From positions 310,001 to 374,000 of the forward strand of contig OZ005695.1 of assembly GCA_963930775.1 (NCBI GenBank): a stretch of 64,000 bases of DNA, read 5' to 3'. The first letter of the stretch is position 1; every line of letters starts with the position of its first letter. This DNA comes from Cliona cf. orientalis (Eukaryota; Porifera; Demospongiae; Clionaida; Clionaidae). The position numbers were made by a program, and so were the translations under genes. Below the pieces are notes generated by a model. The model saw only the letters and a program-made list of their open reading frames with translations. It was not told the DNA's origin and made no database searches. Positions 1 through 17,433 of this stretch are shown here, one piece after another.

Positions 1-2532
1 GTAAACTGCCTATAATATCAAGAGCAAATTTTCTTTAAAAATTTTCAGTAAGTAGGTGGGTGCTACTCACTTCTGGGGCAGTCCACTTAATAGGGATTTT
101 TCCTCCATGAGAGATGTAGTATTCAGTATCACTAAGATCACGTGCCATTCCAAAGTCAGCAATCTGTGTTTTAATTTTTGAGCTATTGATGAATCACAAG
201 TATAATCACCTACTTTGCAAGCTCCATCTTCGGACACCAGAATGTTCCTAGCTGCCAGATCTCTGTGAATGAACAGCTTACTGGATAGATAGCTCATTCC
301 AGAGGCTATTTGACGACAGTAGCTCAGTAGAGTGTGGGGAAGATCAGGATCCTTAGATTTAGATTCACGTAATACATGTTGAAGATCACCTTTTGGTAAC
401 AACTCAAGAATCAACATTATCTGACAGAACAAAAGCATCAAAATTAATGGGCTGCTATGAAAAATAGCGCTCCTCACTAATTTTCTTTCAGTGACCACTC
501 CATAGAGCTTGACGACATTGGGGTGGGAGAACTGTCCCATGATGGCTGCCTCCTGGAGGAACTTGACCTTGTCTTCCCTGCCAGCTCTTTCTTTGAGTGT
601 CTTCACGGCTACCTCAATCTTCTCCCCTCCTTCAGAGGCCATCCACTCTCCCTTGTGAACTGTTCCATACTGACCTGAACCCATCAAATCTGTTGTGCTG
701 TTATTAAATGCACAAGAGGGTAATAACAGAATCTCTATAGAAGCAAGATGGCAATGTGCTGGTACCTAATTGTGTGCTTGTTCAGTGTCTGTATCTTAAT
801 TTTGGAGAATTGGCGATAGAGAGAGTGCTCATCTGATGCTGGAGCAACGTATAACAATGAGTCTCCATCCAGTACATCCCCTGGGGCTGCATACATGAAA
901 AAAACACACACACACACACTTATATTTACAGTCACATGTCAAATTTCTAGCCCTTTTTGTCCACTATGTATATACTACACTTACTATTATTGTTAACAAT
1001 GGCAGCAGGATATACTACATCCTTTTCAACTACGATGCCTTCACCAAAAGCCTCACTGCCACTCCTGCTTGTGCTGTGTGCTTCACTCTCACTAGCCACT
1101 GTGGCAGATAGTCTGGCATTAGCTTCAACCCCAGTGTTTACAGAATTGCTGACTGGGCGAGCTTCGGTTGTCACTTCATCATTTTCATCGACATCAGATT
1201 TAAGACTTGCTTGAAATTCTACCGATTCATATAACTGTTGATCTTCTTGGTCAGGAGTGATCGGTGGAGGGATTAACTATCACAGTTGTGGAAATTTTAG
1301 GCATAATAATTAATAGGGAAATTAGTATAATATTATAATGTTATTCACTTACCTCACCAGAAACCATTGCATAGTCGTAGTTATTGTCTATTCTGTCGGT
1401 TTCATCACTGTACAGCACAATGTCATCCCCTACACAGGTGACACTTGAATAATAATTATGACCCATTTTGTAAAATTAGTGTAACTATTGGTTATTATTA
1501 CCATTGTTATCTCCAGCTCCATTGAGTTGATTCATCACTTTCTTTATTCTTGTCTTCCGCTTTCGGCATTGAGTACCAGCGATTATCACGGTAACAATCA
1601 CCAAGACAATCAAGAGACTTCCTAGTGGCACCACAGTGCTGATTATTATGATAGAAATTGGCAAATTTGTGTTCTGTGGATTGATAACGACCTGTATAAA
1701 TCGTAAATTCAAATCCATAAAGTTTCCATTTGCTTGGATTATCGACAGCCCATTGCTGTCTACCCTAACGACATTGGTTCGAGAGGCAACAAATGTTTCC
1801 ACCTTGCTCTGAGAACCATTGTATTCTAGGAGAATCTGATTGGGAAACTGTACAGCAAATGCATTCGTTTCGTTGGTTAGAGTAATGGCAATCTTTTCAG
1901 AGTGACAACACAAAGAATTGATGCTTAGCTCAGGAATGCACTCGACTGTGGTATTGATGGATATCTGCTCCAGTATCCTACCGGTGAGAGAGCTCCTATC
2001 TGCTTCGATGAAGAGGATTCTCCCCAGCACAACCAACATCTCTACGTTGGTGGAATTTTCGGAATTTTCTAAACAAAATTGAATGAAGGTCTCTCCATTG
2101 CACTGAGAGTCTGTGATCATTGGTTGAAGGCGGTAGATGTACACTCCAATGTCTGATAAATACGGAGAATCTCGAACGGAATTTTCAAGGGAGTTTTGAT
2201 CAAACATGATGTTAGGGAAATGGACACTGTCAGATTCATTGCCACTGGATGCTGGGCAGGTCCACGACAGTGACTGAGCTAAGCATGTATCTGCATAGAA
2301 ATCATAGACAAGTTCATCATACACACTATAGTACACATTGGCTGATATCCGATAGCCCATGCCATGCACATGACTCACTTAGGCTTGAACTTTCATACTT
2401 GGCAGAATGACATTGCTCTTCACTAGCTACCGTACTCTGACATGTGACATACATACCTGTGGTTGATAGTATCACCAACTTGAAGATCAAAAGTCTCAGA
2501 GTTGAGAGGATCAAGTGATCAAAGAAGTACAT
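1..2532 (-). CDS. Receptor tyrosine kinase, array member 1 (partial, 3' end outside window)
   Basis: Single-pass receptor tyrosine kinase; the gene starts at 2532 and its last kinase exons lie beyond base 1. Exon 1 encodes a signal peptide (MYFFDHLILSTLRLLIFKLV...), followed by a ~70-bp intron that I place at about 2458-2389. A long exon (to about 1490) gives a divergent version of the array ectodomain (a cysteine before the core, FCLEN, then a CC pair) and a membrane helix (SIIIISTVVPLGSLL...). Small juxtamembrane exons at about 1431-1354, 1276-985 and 893-775 hold tyrosines such as NYDYAM and LLYVAP. Kinase exons: glycine loop GSGQYGTV with the VAVK lysine (about 691-490), HRDLAARN (about 420-218), then DFG and WTAPE (about 165-70). 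All catalytic motifs visible are intact. This member has the most diverged ectodomain of the array. Ligand unknown. Minus-strand neighbour: member 2, 273 bp upstream. Confidence 0.85.
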
Positions 2533-2804
2533 GGCTGCTATGTGATGGCCGACCTTTCTCTTCTCTCTAGTTAGCTAGTCAAGTTGGCCAATTGTTAATA
2601 AGCATGATCATGCTTTGGTAACTATATTCATAGAGATAAATGGAAAATGGTATTGTATTATGACCAGAGACATTGTCTCTATAAGTCCTTGTATAGAGAT
2701 GTACATCTCAATATTACGTATAATAACTTTATTGAGCCCCACCCCAACTGATGGTCGAGGTAGCCATTTTATATTACACTACTATTGCATTAAATTCATT
2801 GATA

Positions 2805-5800
2805 TCAATGCGAATCATTATAATAATATCGTTCCTGCAAGTCTTTATACAAGTTCTTAGCTTTGTCCAGCCCCGCCCCCAGCATGGCTGCCTCAGGATC
2901 AGTGGCTTTATCTTCCTCACTCCATTTGAGCAGCTTGGTGTCTGGAAGAGACAACTGCTGTAACACTGACACAAAGTCAGGACGGCTGGATGATTGTGGA
3001 TGCCTATAATAAGGAAAAATTTTTTTATCTAATCCTCCTTCTCAACTTCTTCCATTATTGTAATGATAATACGGTATTAATGGAACATAGTTGGGATTTT
3101 AATAGCTAGTATCTACAGAATTTTATAAGCTTACCAGCAGTCAATCATGAGCGTATAAATGGTTTTGGGGCAGCCTGGAGGGGGAGGGAGGCGAACACCT
3201 TCATCGACAAACTTTATGCAGTCTGACTTAGAGTAGGTATCAAACGGTTTGTGTCCGAGACTCCATATCTCATACATGACACAACCAAAGCTCCACACAT
3301 CACTGGCAGTGGAATATGTACGAAAGTGTATTGCCTATAGGTTAAGAGAAAGACCTTGCTGTTATCATATTAAATATCTAGTAGCTATTCACCTCTGGGG
3401 CAGTCCATCTGACTGGAATTTTTCCACCGTGAGAGATATAAAGATTAGTGTCAGCAAGATCCCTTGACATTCCAAAATCTGTGATCTAAATGAACATTTC
3501 TTCATCATGGTAGCTATAATTTTCACTCCTTAATTCTTTGACTTACCTTGCAGACTCCATCTTTCGACAATAGAATATTCCTAGCTGCTAGATCTCTGTG
3601 AACAAAACATTTCTCTGCCAGATAGGTCATTCCAGAGGCTACTTGACGACAGTAGCTCAGTAGAGTGTTGGGGAGATTGGCATCAACACTCGCACCTTCT
3701 TCTGGTCTACGAGACATAGTAATTGGTTAAATATTAAATTACCATTATGCTTAACAATGTGTGTCATGCTTACTTCAGTGCAAGAAGGGCATGGTAAAGG
3801 TCACCTCCCAGAAGCAGCTCAAGAACAATCATTTTCTGCAGAGTGTATCCAATACATGTAATTGTGAGATAAAACACTAGAAATCATGGACCTATCTAAT
3901 CAAGAGTGTATTAGCGTGAAATATTAGTCTCTCACTTGTTCACCAGTGACTACCCCATGAAGCTTAACGACATTGGGGTGAGAAAATTGTCCAATGATGG
4001 CCGCCTCCTGGAGGAGCTTGATCCTGTTCTTTATTGCCACTCCACCTTTGAGTACCTTCACGGCCACATCCAACTTCCCCCCTCCGTCAGCTCCGGGGGC
4101 CGTGACCCATTCCCCCTTGAAGACCACACCAAAGTGACCCCTACCCACGATCTGCGCCATTCTGTGTACACAAATGCATACATAGTGACATTGTAGAATA
4201 AGGAATGCATGCCTAAGTAAACATATCACGGTATCATGATAACTCCAAAAGTTGCTTTTAACTTATATAAATAATTAACGGTGATTAATTAGTGAGAGAG
4301 TGTTACAGTTATCATAGGGGGAGGCCCTGGTAGCCTGTTACAGGGTGGGGTCTAGGTATAGTACACAAGACTACATCTATACCTGATCTGATCCTTTGGA
4401 ATGATTTTGACATTGATTTTCTGGAACTGTTCAAAGAGTGCAGCTTCACTTTCTGCTGGGTCTTGATAGATTGGTTCTGAATCTTTGCCCAGCTGAAATG
4501 ACGTCGACTCTGATCGTCCCTTCGACACAAACTATCATATCCATAAAAATAGCATGCAGTCTAAATATGGAAGGAGCTATATATTCATATTATTGCAGCT
4601 ACCATAACAACTAGTAATCCCACATGCTATGAATAATATTATTATCGTACAATAAACATCATCGGTATGACATTGTAGTGTTATAGTAACTGTAGCTACC
4701 ACTTACGGTCATCACTTGTCTAGTCTGCATTGTGTAGCCTCCAGTACTGTGACTGCCGGTACCGGACCCTCTCTCGCTCCCATAGGGGACTTCATATTGA
4801 TGTGCATCATCAGGAAGTGGGGATCCGGGAAGGGGCTATAAAATTAAGTATAACGTCATTTAGAATGGTCTTTAATGATTATGATTGAGCTGTTTAAGCT
4901 TACATAGGTATCATCCTTGGTGTCTCCGACGGACATTAGTTTGATACTTTTTTCATTGACACTACCCATAGAGCTCTGCATCTCATAGTGCCGACTACCG
5001 GTGGAGTAAACCTTTTCTTGTCCAGCTTGTCTTCTCCGTAGAAGTACATGTAAAATAATTATGGCTATTGCAATGGCAACTGCCACAGCGAGCAGCAATA
5101 GGCAGACTATCACACCACCGACCACAGCTCCTGCATTGTTGCTGCCACCCCTTGGAACGGTATTTCCACCCGAATCTGAGGTTGTAGTGTCATCCTGAAG
5201 CAATTTGAGGCTAATCAGTTATAAATCAAAGTTATTAAACATCAACTGCATAATTTTAATAACACAAGTTATACAAAAAATCTCTCATTTACCGTAGATG
5301 TTAAGGTGGTTGTTGCATCCATTGGTGAAGCTGTAGTTGCATCCATTGGTGGAATTGTAGTTGTATCGATTGGTGAAGCTGTAGTTGCTGTGGTTACTGG
5401 AACGGGTGAAGTGCCTATTTCAAAGCTAACACTGAACTGTCGGTTGCTGATCCGTGGGCGGACTCCTAAAAAACTTGCTTTGCTTATTATGCTATTAATG
5501 TTAGTACTTGGCACAACAGTGCTAGAGACTATAAATCCTGGTGACGAAACAGAACCAGACTGATACAGAATACTATCAAGACTGTCACTCGGGGCTGCAG
5601 TGACAAATCCAATGGCCAAGTCTCTTTGGATGGTCAAAGATACCGCACGAGTTACTGTCTTGCAACAAGTATTGGACATAGTGGGACACAAATTTCTATC
5701 TTCTCTCTCAGTGTAAGAGTCAATGATTCTGTACACTGATCCTTCATCACTGAGAATGAGCACTGTAAATACTGTTGCTGACTGTCCAGTAGTTCCGCTA

Positions 5801-6139
5801 GGATACGAGTAGCAAAACTGATATTGAATTTCTGTGATAGACCCAGTGCACTGTGTAGCGCTGAAGAACTCAGGATACAAGTAGAAAGTGTTTTGAGTGG
5901 AAGTAGTCGTTGAAGAGTCACTGGTTGGGTTGTACCGAGAGGGGAGAGATTGCTGACACAGCTGACCATTGCCACCTGAATGTATACAAGAAAGTTGATA
6001 CAAGCATTATTATCCCCTCTATTATACTGACACTTTGTAGTGCTCGTTGTAGTAACGTACATTTTACGACTAGAATCGCCGAAACGAGAAGAGCAGGAAA
6101 CACTTTTCTGTTGAAAACGCTCTCCATTTTGCTCCACAT
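2805..6139 (-). CDS. Receptor tyrosine kinase, array member 2
   Basis: Complete receptor tyrosine kinase. The signal peptide starts at 6139 or, more simply, at the second Met at 6127 ([15 protein letters not shown]). After an intron at about 6051-5979 comes the ectodomain exon (to about 5290): core FCYSY, VLIL and a CC pair, then a Thr-rich stalk with repeated 'MDATT' units. The next exon (about 5195-4900) carries the membrane helix ([20 protein letters not shown]). Juxtamembrane exons at about 4835-4706 and 4530-4380. Kinase: GRGHFGVV and VAVK (about 4160-3938), HRDLAARN (about 3710-3546), DFG and WTAPE (about 3486-3390), SDVWSFG (about 3330-3135), and a last exon ending in [10 protein letters not shown] with a TGA stop at 2805-2807. 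The tail is shared with the other members. Kinase catalytic residues are all present, so an active enzyme is expected. Function beyond tyrosine phosphorylation is unknown. Confidence 0.88.
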
Positions 6140-6367
6140 ATATAGCGCTAATTAATTAGAGGTCATACAGCGGTCTAGCCCCACCTACATTTGTTGCACT
6201 GGAACGAATATTATTAGTACGCATGCGCACGTTTATGGAGCAAGCTAGAGGTCATGAACCTTGGGGTGTATTCAAATACAGTTCACAATAATTAATCAAT
6301 TTACAGAGGATTTACAGCGTACTTGGACATGATATAAAAACCATATTATTGTTTAATTTTGACGATG

Positions 6368-9300
6368 TCATTTGGTTGCTATAATATATCTCTGTTGCAA
6401 ATCTTTGTACAAGTCCACGGCTTTGTCCAGCCCCGCCCCCAGCGTGGCTGCCTCAGGATCAGTGGCTTTGTCTTCCTCACTCCATTTGAGCAGCTTGGTG
6501 TCTGGAAGAGACAACTGCTGTACCACTGACACAAAGTCAGGACGACTGGAGGAGTCTGGATGCCTGTAAAATGCAGAGCCTCTTAAATATCACAGTTAGC
6601 TGTACACTAATACCACCCCCCACCCCCAAGTATTATTTTAAAATTTATTTACCAGCAGTCCATCATGAGCTTGTAGATTTTTCTTGGACATCCAGGAGGT
6701 GGGGCAAGGCGCGTTCCTTTCCTTAAGAGCTGTACACACGTCAGGTTTGTGCTGCCTTCGAATGGTTTGTGTCCGAGACTCCATATCTCATACATGACAC
6801 AACCAAAGCTCCACACATCACTGGCAGTGGAGTACTTCTTGTAGTGGAGGGCCTATATATTATAGTGGTATGCCCATGATTACAATGAATTCTTTACTAA
6901 TGGCATAACTAGCTACCTCTGGAGCAGTCCATTTCACAGGAATTATTCCTCCGTGTGAGATGTAGTAATTTTCATCGTCAAGGTCACGTGACATCCCAAA
7001 ATCGGCAATCTAGTGTGAGATTTTAATCGTGATAAATTCGAATTAATGTCATTTTTCTAACCTTGCAAACATCATCTTCTGATACTAGGATGTTCCTAGC
7101 TGCTAGATCTCTGTGAACGAAACATTTCCCAGCCAGGTATCCCATTCCAGAGGCTACCTGACGACAGTAGCTCAGTAGAGTGTGGGGAAGATCAGCATCG
7201 ATAATATTAGATCTGTCACAACAAGTATCATGAGTGGATGGTTAAGACAAATATTCAGTTTCAGTCACTCACTCTGAGCGCACACTACACAATAGCTCCC
7301 TGAGATCTCCCTTGGGAAGAAGCTCAATAACCAACATTATCTAAAGCAAAAAGAAATGAGTTTTTTAAAGTCACCAAAATTAATGTGAAATAAACAAACT
7401 CACTGGTTCTCCTTCAGTGATCACTCCATAGAGCTTGACGACATTGGGGTGGGAGAACTGTCCCATGATGGCTGCCTCCTGGAGGAACTTGACCTTGTCT
7501 CCCTCACCAGCTCCTTCTTTGAGAGTCTTCACAGCCACATCTATTTTGTCCTTTGAACCTGGTGCTGTCCATTCTCCTTGGTGGACCTTACCGAACTGCC
7601 CTGATCCCAATAACTTTGTTAACCTATTAAATACATAATATTGCCATATTAAATTTAGCTAGTCGTTCTTATTCTCAACTGACTTGATTGAGTCTCTCTT
7701 AGTGTAGTTGACTCTGATCTGTGACAGTTGGCTGTACAGTGCATGTTCATTAGTAGCTGGGACCATGTAGGGATTTTCATCATCAGTTTGTGGAGTATTC
7801 TGTAAAGTAAATGAAAGTGTTATTGATTGATCTTGCAACAGCTATAGATTATTTACATTTGAGGTCAGTGTCGCTGGTACTTCATAAGTAGTTGCATACA
7901 CTTGCTCACTTGCTTCCTACAGAGTGCATGTAAAGAAGTGATTAAATTTTACTTTCACTTTCTGCTGGCAATGCATGTACATCAACAAACTAAAAATAAT
8001 AATGATACAGAATAGTAGTAATTATTAATTTTTAACCGCATAGTGAGTTTCTGTTGGTCTCATGCTGTAGCTCTTATTGGAGACTGGCAGTGTATAGTCC
8101 TGGGGTAGTGTTTCCACCTACAGCATAGAGGATTATCATGGTGCAATGTGTTAATTATAGCATGCATTAATATCTGTCGATCGATATTTTAGTCACCTTG
8201 CTCTGTTCTGTGATGCTATCATAGATAGCAGTGCCGAATCTCTCACTCTCATGCTCACTAGCTGGGATGACCAAATCTGTTGTGGCAACGTGCCCAAAGT
8301 TCCCACCAGGTCCGCCAGCTGCAAATCAAGTGGAGAGTGGAGAGTGAGAGACTATAATATTATTATTAAAGTCAGCAGGAATTGTTTTTGTGACTGAAGC
8401 CCCCGGCTGATCTCAGAAGCCACTTGTAGCTTTCAATAATAATAATAATTATTATTTCTTTATTCATTGAATCACCACTGAGCATTATTCCATGGGTTTA
8501 TTATTGAAAGGCTTATTATGGCAACAGAGGAAGACTTCAATCAGCTTACAGTATCAACAGATCCCACACAATATTAGAATGGGCCAGGCTACACATATCA
8601 CTTGCTATGAGAAAGGGGACCATTCGGGGAAGTACATGGTAGCATGAAACAAACCCGTGACAAAATCCAACATCCTTTCTACAAGACTATATACTTGTAC
8701 CAGTATCAATAATAAACATATGCACGGAATGAATTACTCTATTGTACGTACAGCAAGTACTCCATTCATCCATACATGTACAGTAAGCTACACATATGTG
8801 TACATATATAGTACTAACAAATGGTCCCTGGACATGCATGCAGGAAAATGCAGCTGCCACTTTCGGGCACTGCATGTATTTGTTTCCTTACCTACATCGT
8901 ACATAGCATTGTTGTAAGATAGTAGACCAATGTCCTTGTTCGGCTCCACTTTGTAGGACTTCTTTCGGCTTATTCTGACTAGTAGAGTCACAATAACCAC
9001 TGTTACTACGATTGCAATGATCACTACAGTAGCACCCACAGCTCCCCCCACGGCATAGGGAAGAAAGCCTAAGGCTTCTTGTGAAGTCGATGTGGTGAAA
9101 TGTTTAGCAGTTGTTGTTGAAATATTTGCCTGATCATATGTACTTGCTGGCTCTTGATTTGGTGAGCTACTGGTATCATGGGCTTCCAGGCCGTGTGTAG
9201 TTGGTAGACTTAGAGCATTTGTTGTAGTAGTAGGATTGGTATCTTGATCACCTGGGTCTGGTGAGTATGTAATCGGTATGATTAAAGTCATGACCATGCA

Positions 9301-10237
9301 GCTCTAGTTATTATATTATTATTATGATATGAACCATACTAAATACTCAGTATGATAATCCCAACTAATGAAAAATGGCAAAGTTACAAATTGATGCTGC
9401 TGCAGCTATATTATCGTAATTATCAAGACACTTGAGGCAGAATAGCACCACATGCATTTGCGTATGCTTACCAATAACAAACCGTAGAAATCTTAGACCT
9501 AATATCTGTCCATCATCTGGCCTGGGTAGAGTGGAGCCCACTGATATATTTTGTCCAATGGCAGAAAGTTGCAAGGTGTGTACTGTATACTCAGCCAGTG
9601 AGTGATGAACCCCCAGTAGTGTGGCTCCATGAGTGTTTCCCTGAGCTGATTCAGTCACTCCAAAGACAAACATATCACTTCTTTGAAAATTGAAGCTACT
9701 AATGTCGTCTCTATTACAGCATGCAACCTGTCCTTCTTCAATGTTTGTGCAGTCAAATTCATCGAGATGACTTTCGATGGCAATAATCCTAGTTATTGTG
9801 AACACATCAGTCTCTTCCAGAATCAGCACTGTCCAGTTAAAAACAGCCTCTCCTGGTCTGTCTGTATTGTATCGATAGCAGAACTCTATGGCAGTCACTG
9901 GTTCACTAGTACAGTCAGTATTCAGATTCTGAACACGATACATTGTCAGTGAATCTCCTGCTGTATCCTGAAGTAGAGTCTCCGTTAGTAGATCACTGGG
10001 ACTCTCAAAGTCTATCTCAATGCCCGGAATATACCTCTCTCTATCACCATTTGGAAGAGAACAGTTCCAGTGATACTGAGCAACACCTACCGTAATAATA
10101 ATATGATTAAAATTGAGTTAGATAGCTGATTAGTTGGCCTTCATGGTTCAGCCATGCAGAATAGTTCTAACCGAGTTAATACCTGTTTCTATCAAGATGA
10201 TGGCACACACAAGGATTGCATGAAGAGATTTCATCAT
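6368..10237 (-). CDS. Receptor tyrosine kinase, array member 3
   Basis: Complete receptor tyrosine kinase with about 13 exons. Signal peptide [19 protein letters not shown] starts at 10237. The ectodomain exon (about 10090-9470) has the array signature: [42 protein letters not shown], and ends FVIG at a phase-1 donor. The next exon (about 9260-8890) holds a Thr-rich stalk, a membrane helix ([21 protein letters not shown]) and the NNAMYDV tyrosine motif. A ~560-bp intron (8330-8890) holds only AT-rich sequence. Juxtamembrane exons (about 8320-8198, 8120-8035, 7915-7853, 7800-7675) carry tyrosines such as TAIYDS and [11 protein letters not shown]. Kinase: GSGQFGKV and VAVK (about 7620-7403), HRDLAARN (7213-7062), DFGMSRD and WTAPE (7011-6919), SDVWSFG (6853-6652), tail ending [10 protein letters not shown] at 6368. 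All key kinase residues are present. Confidence 0.88.
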
Positions 10238-10790
10238 AAAAATAATTATAGTAGTCTAGCTAGGTCTTTCTAATTGTTGTAGCTGATAATCTGCCTGCAG
10301 ACTTTAATAACTGCAGTGATCAAAATTAGTGACAATTTTTGCTGAGCTGGTACCACTAGTGATGTCATATGCATCACATGTTCCCAATATATAATGAGCT
10401 GTCCCTGTTCCCATATATGGACATTAATTGTTTTTAATGCATAATTAAGCATGCTGTATCTGTTATGACAGTTATTACAATGTCATGTGTGCCAACATTA
10501 ATTTGACGTGGGAGTTAAATGAAGACTGCATTAATTTTATTGAGGCAAAATTATGTGCAGTTAGCCCTGAATACCACACTTTAGCACCTCTGCATGCATG
10601 CATGCATGCACCAACTGCATTAATATTGTAGCTAGTATGGAAAGGTTGTGAATTAGCAGTTGCCCGGGCATTGCTACAAACACTGTAACAGCTAACAGGG
10701 GAGTCAATTTAAGGAGAACATTATTTAGCTATATATGCATGTACAGTGTACACCACTAAAATTTATAATTTTGATACGGTATGAATTTAC

Positions 10791-11653
10791 CAATAACAAA
10801 CCAGAGCAAGCGTAGACCTCTCTGCACCCCAGTGTTTGGCCTCACTAGAGTGGAGCCCACTGATATGTTTTGTCCCACGGTGGCAATGAGCAGGGTGTCT
10901 ACAGTATAGTCCAACTGTGACTCAAAAAATCTCAGTAGTGTAGCTCCATGAGAGTTTCCCTGAGCTGATTCAGTCACTTCAAAGACAAAATTATTTGTTT
11001 GAATATTGAAGCTACTAATGTACTCTCTATCACAGCATTCCGTCAGCCCTACACCAGTGCTCATACAGATTGCTCCATTATCTGTATTAGGATGGCTTTC
11101 TATGGAAATGATCCCAGTTATCGTGAAGACGTTGGTCTCTTCAAGAATCAGCACTGTCCAGTTAAAAATGGGCTCTCCTGAGCCCACAGTGTTGTATTCG
11201 TAACAGTACTCTATGGCAGTAACTTCTCCATAGCATTCAGCACTGAGACTCTGAACACGATAAATGTGAATTTCGTGTCCATTAGTGCTGCCAGTTAGTA
11301 CACTGCTGCTCTCGCCATAGTCTCTCACGCTTGGGATGTATATCTCTCCATATTCATTGTCATCGGCTTGAGTGCAGGTCCACTGATAACGAGCAACCCC
11401 TAACATGCATAATATGATAAGCAAAATTTTAAATAGACTTAATTGGTAGCTACTAGCTATATTTATGTTATTATGTTGACAGCCCAACTGTTCATTTCCA
11501 TGGTGAACTAATTATTGATGCATACAGTCAGACTGAATTATTAAAATTTAATTTTGGTCATGCTGCCGAAACTTTATTAATTTTAGTACAGCTTACCTGT
11601 TTTAGCAAGGAGAGTGGCATACAATAAAGCTATATGCTGAATAGATTCATCAT
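10791..11653 (-). pseudogene. Orphan receptor ectodomain (no kinase or membrane exon of its own)
   Basis: An ectodomain exon (about 11400-10791) with the full array signature ([42 protein letters not shown]) and a phase-1 donor after FVIG. A signal exon starts at 11653, but compared with member 3 it has lost one base, so its reading frame stops after about seven codons. No stalk, membrane or kinase exon follows before member 3's own first exon at 10237. An ATG inside the leading intron (11487) stays open into the ectodomain and starts with a hydrophobic run (LSLFKILLIILCML), so a rescued start is possible. It is either a dying duplicate or an alternative ectodomain spliced onto member 3's stalk exon at about 9260. 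The 10238-10790 gap holds AT-rich sequence with a short 'tgca' repeat near 10600 and nothing else I recognise. Confidence 0.65.
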
Positions 11654-12122
11654 AAACTGTAACGACCGGTCTTGTTGGGTACTTCCTTTCATATGTGCAT
11701 TATTGCTATTTGCACGTATAATATTGTTACCACAGCTTCATTGCATGTATAAGGTAAAGGGTCACTATGTATGTAAGTAGCATACTTAAGTTATGCAATG
11801 TTATGTAATCGTCAAAGGCATAACCTTGAAAATGAAAAAAATTTTAAATATTTGTGGAACCATTTTCCACATTCACCTGTACGGTTGTACCTGTGCCAAA
11901 TTTCATGATTCGATACACTTATGATTGTGCTGAGCTGGCAATAATATCATACCCCATATAGGCTGATATGCACAATATTAGCGCTTTATAGCTATACAAT
12001 GTACATACATGCACTGAATAATGGGGGATATTACATTACTGACACAATTAATGACAGCCAATGAGGTCAACAACAATAAAAAAATCAACAGGGAGTTCGC
12101 GATAAAAATACATAATTATTAA
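11654..12122. other. Intergenic, AT-rich, nothing recognised
   Basis: About 470 bp between the orphan ectodomain and the 3' end of array member 4. It is AT-rich with no sensible reading frame, no clear repeat ends and no RNA gene that I can see. Confidence 0.5.
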
Positions 12123-15938
<3,816 letters not shown>

Positions 15939-16472
15939 CCTTCTGATATGCCGTAGTATCGCGAGTGAACGAGCGCCAGCCCCTCCTACGTATAAAAAGA
16001 AGGGGGCTGGGCACGAGAATGTGCTAATGAATACTACAGCTCTGGCCAATTATGATTTTGCATTATTAAGTTTCCAGTGAAAAGTAAAAATAAATAATTT
16101 GGCTCAGGCTGAAGAATTGACAATAAATTTTGGAGTAGCTCTGTGTCACTGTCTTGAAATCCTTCATCTAACTGATAAATGTCTTCCTGTGAGAGTAGCA
16201 AGCCATCAGAGGCCACACCCACTAACTCCGCCTCTTCCGCTACATTATTAGAGGGTCCTCCCCTTTCATTGTTGTCAATTAGTTCATCTTCAATAGCACT
16301 CAGCCAGTCATCCATCCCCAGAGTCTTCTTAATCTTGATACTAGCCTGTAAACTGCACTTTAATTTAGCGATTTTCAGGAGAGAGGATTTAGCTGCACTT
16401 TAATTTAGCGATTTTGCATGTACCAAAATACAATGTCACGAATAATACATTTCGAAAAATATTTGGCCTTAT

Positions 16473-16519
16473 CTTAATTTAGCGAATTGGGTAAAGATCG
16501 CCAAATTCGCTAAATTAAG
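16473..16519. repeat. Palindromic element, TTAATTTAGCGA family
   Basis: A near-perfect inverted repeat: cttaatttagcgaatt, a short spacer, then its reverse complement ending ctaaattaag. The same core 'tttaatttagcgattt' appears twice just before it (about 16359-16413). It lies in the enlarged intron of the FANCM copy and is absent from the real FANCM intron. It looks like a small non-autonomous DNA element or its remains. Confidence 0.6.
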
Positions 16520-16564
16520 GTGTAATTAACTTTAGTGACACTAAGGCCAAGCAAAGTTAATTAA

Positions 16565-17087
16565 TAGTTTCTCAGGCCCGCCCGCATCAAATTTTGAGAA
16601 AGCAAGACTTTTTTATTTATTTTTCACGTGAGCAGTCACGTGCTAATTAATTTAATTAACAGACAAAAATTGGAACATACAGTAAACAGTTCATGAAACT
16701 AACTGTTTTCTGGCATCTCGAGACAGTTTGGTTGACATCTCACAACTGAAGTCTCCGTGAAAGTGGTATTTAGCCAGCAACTAGCTAGCTATTTTCTTCA
16801 AAGATGATGACGTCATCTGGTGCAGGCTAAATCTTGTCATCTTACAAGGTTAGTACGACTGATAAAACTTTTCTCTACTAAATAGGAAGCTAAACTTGAT
16901 TGTTAGGCTGAATATTCTCTCTGTTTGGACTTCAATACTTGTATTTCAGCACTAGCTTGTGTATCAACCACGTGCAGCACTAGCGAAAATGGGCGTGGTC
17001 ACTATCGCCACGCCTATTTTTCATTAAAAAATAAAATAAAAAGCCGCCTCCCGCATAGGTTTTGAAATTTGAAAGCCTGAGAAACTA
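16565..17087. mobile_element. MITE-like element with GTTTCTCAGGC ends
   Basis: About 520 bp bounded by inverted ends TA-GTTTCTCAGGC and GCCTGAGAAAC-TA, so a TA target duplication is likely, as in Tc1/mariner-type elements. Next to the ends the two arms stay loosely complementary (cgcccgcatc near the left, cctcccgcat near the right). No transposase reading frame is visible, so it is non-autonomous. It lies in the intron of the FANCM copy and is missing from the real gene, so it arrived after the duplication. Confidence 0.65.
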
Positions 17088-17433
17088 GTAATTAAGTTTG
17101 TTTGGCCTAAGGTAAAGCAACTATTATGTACTAGTCATGAGTGCATTATTTGGGGAGGGGGAAGGAAAGACACGGAATGGCTGCTTACCAATAAACTTGG
17201 GCTGACAACCACTCTGTCAATCACTGGTGCGGCTAGTCTACCCACTTCTGCTGCTGTAGATGGGATTGGAATATTATCCACCTTACTGGGAGAAGGCGAG
17301 CCACCTAGCTTCAGCCTTTTACTGGCACTAGTGTTTATGTGATCAGTAAACGAAATGCTAGTATCAAGATCAGAATCTGACAGGTCTTCTCTTTCGATTT
17401 CTAGACAAGGCAACCGGTGTCCTATCATCATCA

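Noticed and set aside
957-1214. Plus-strand frame with a hydrophobic start resembling a signal peptide
   Set aside because: It is antisense to the juxtamembrane exon of array member 1, whose minus-strand reading continues into neighbouring exons with splice sites.
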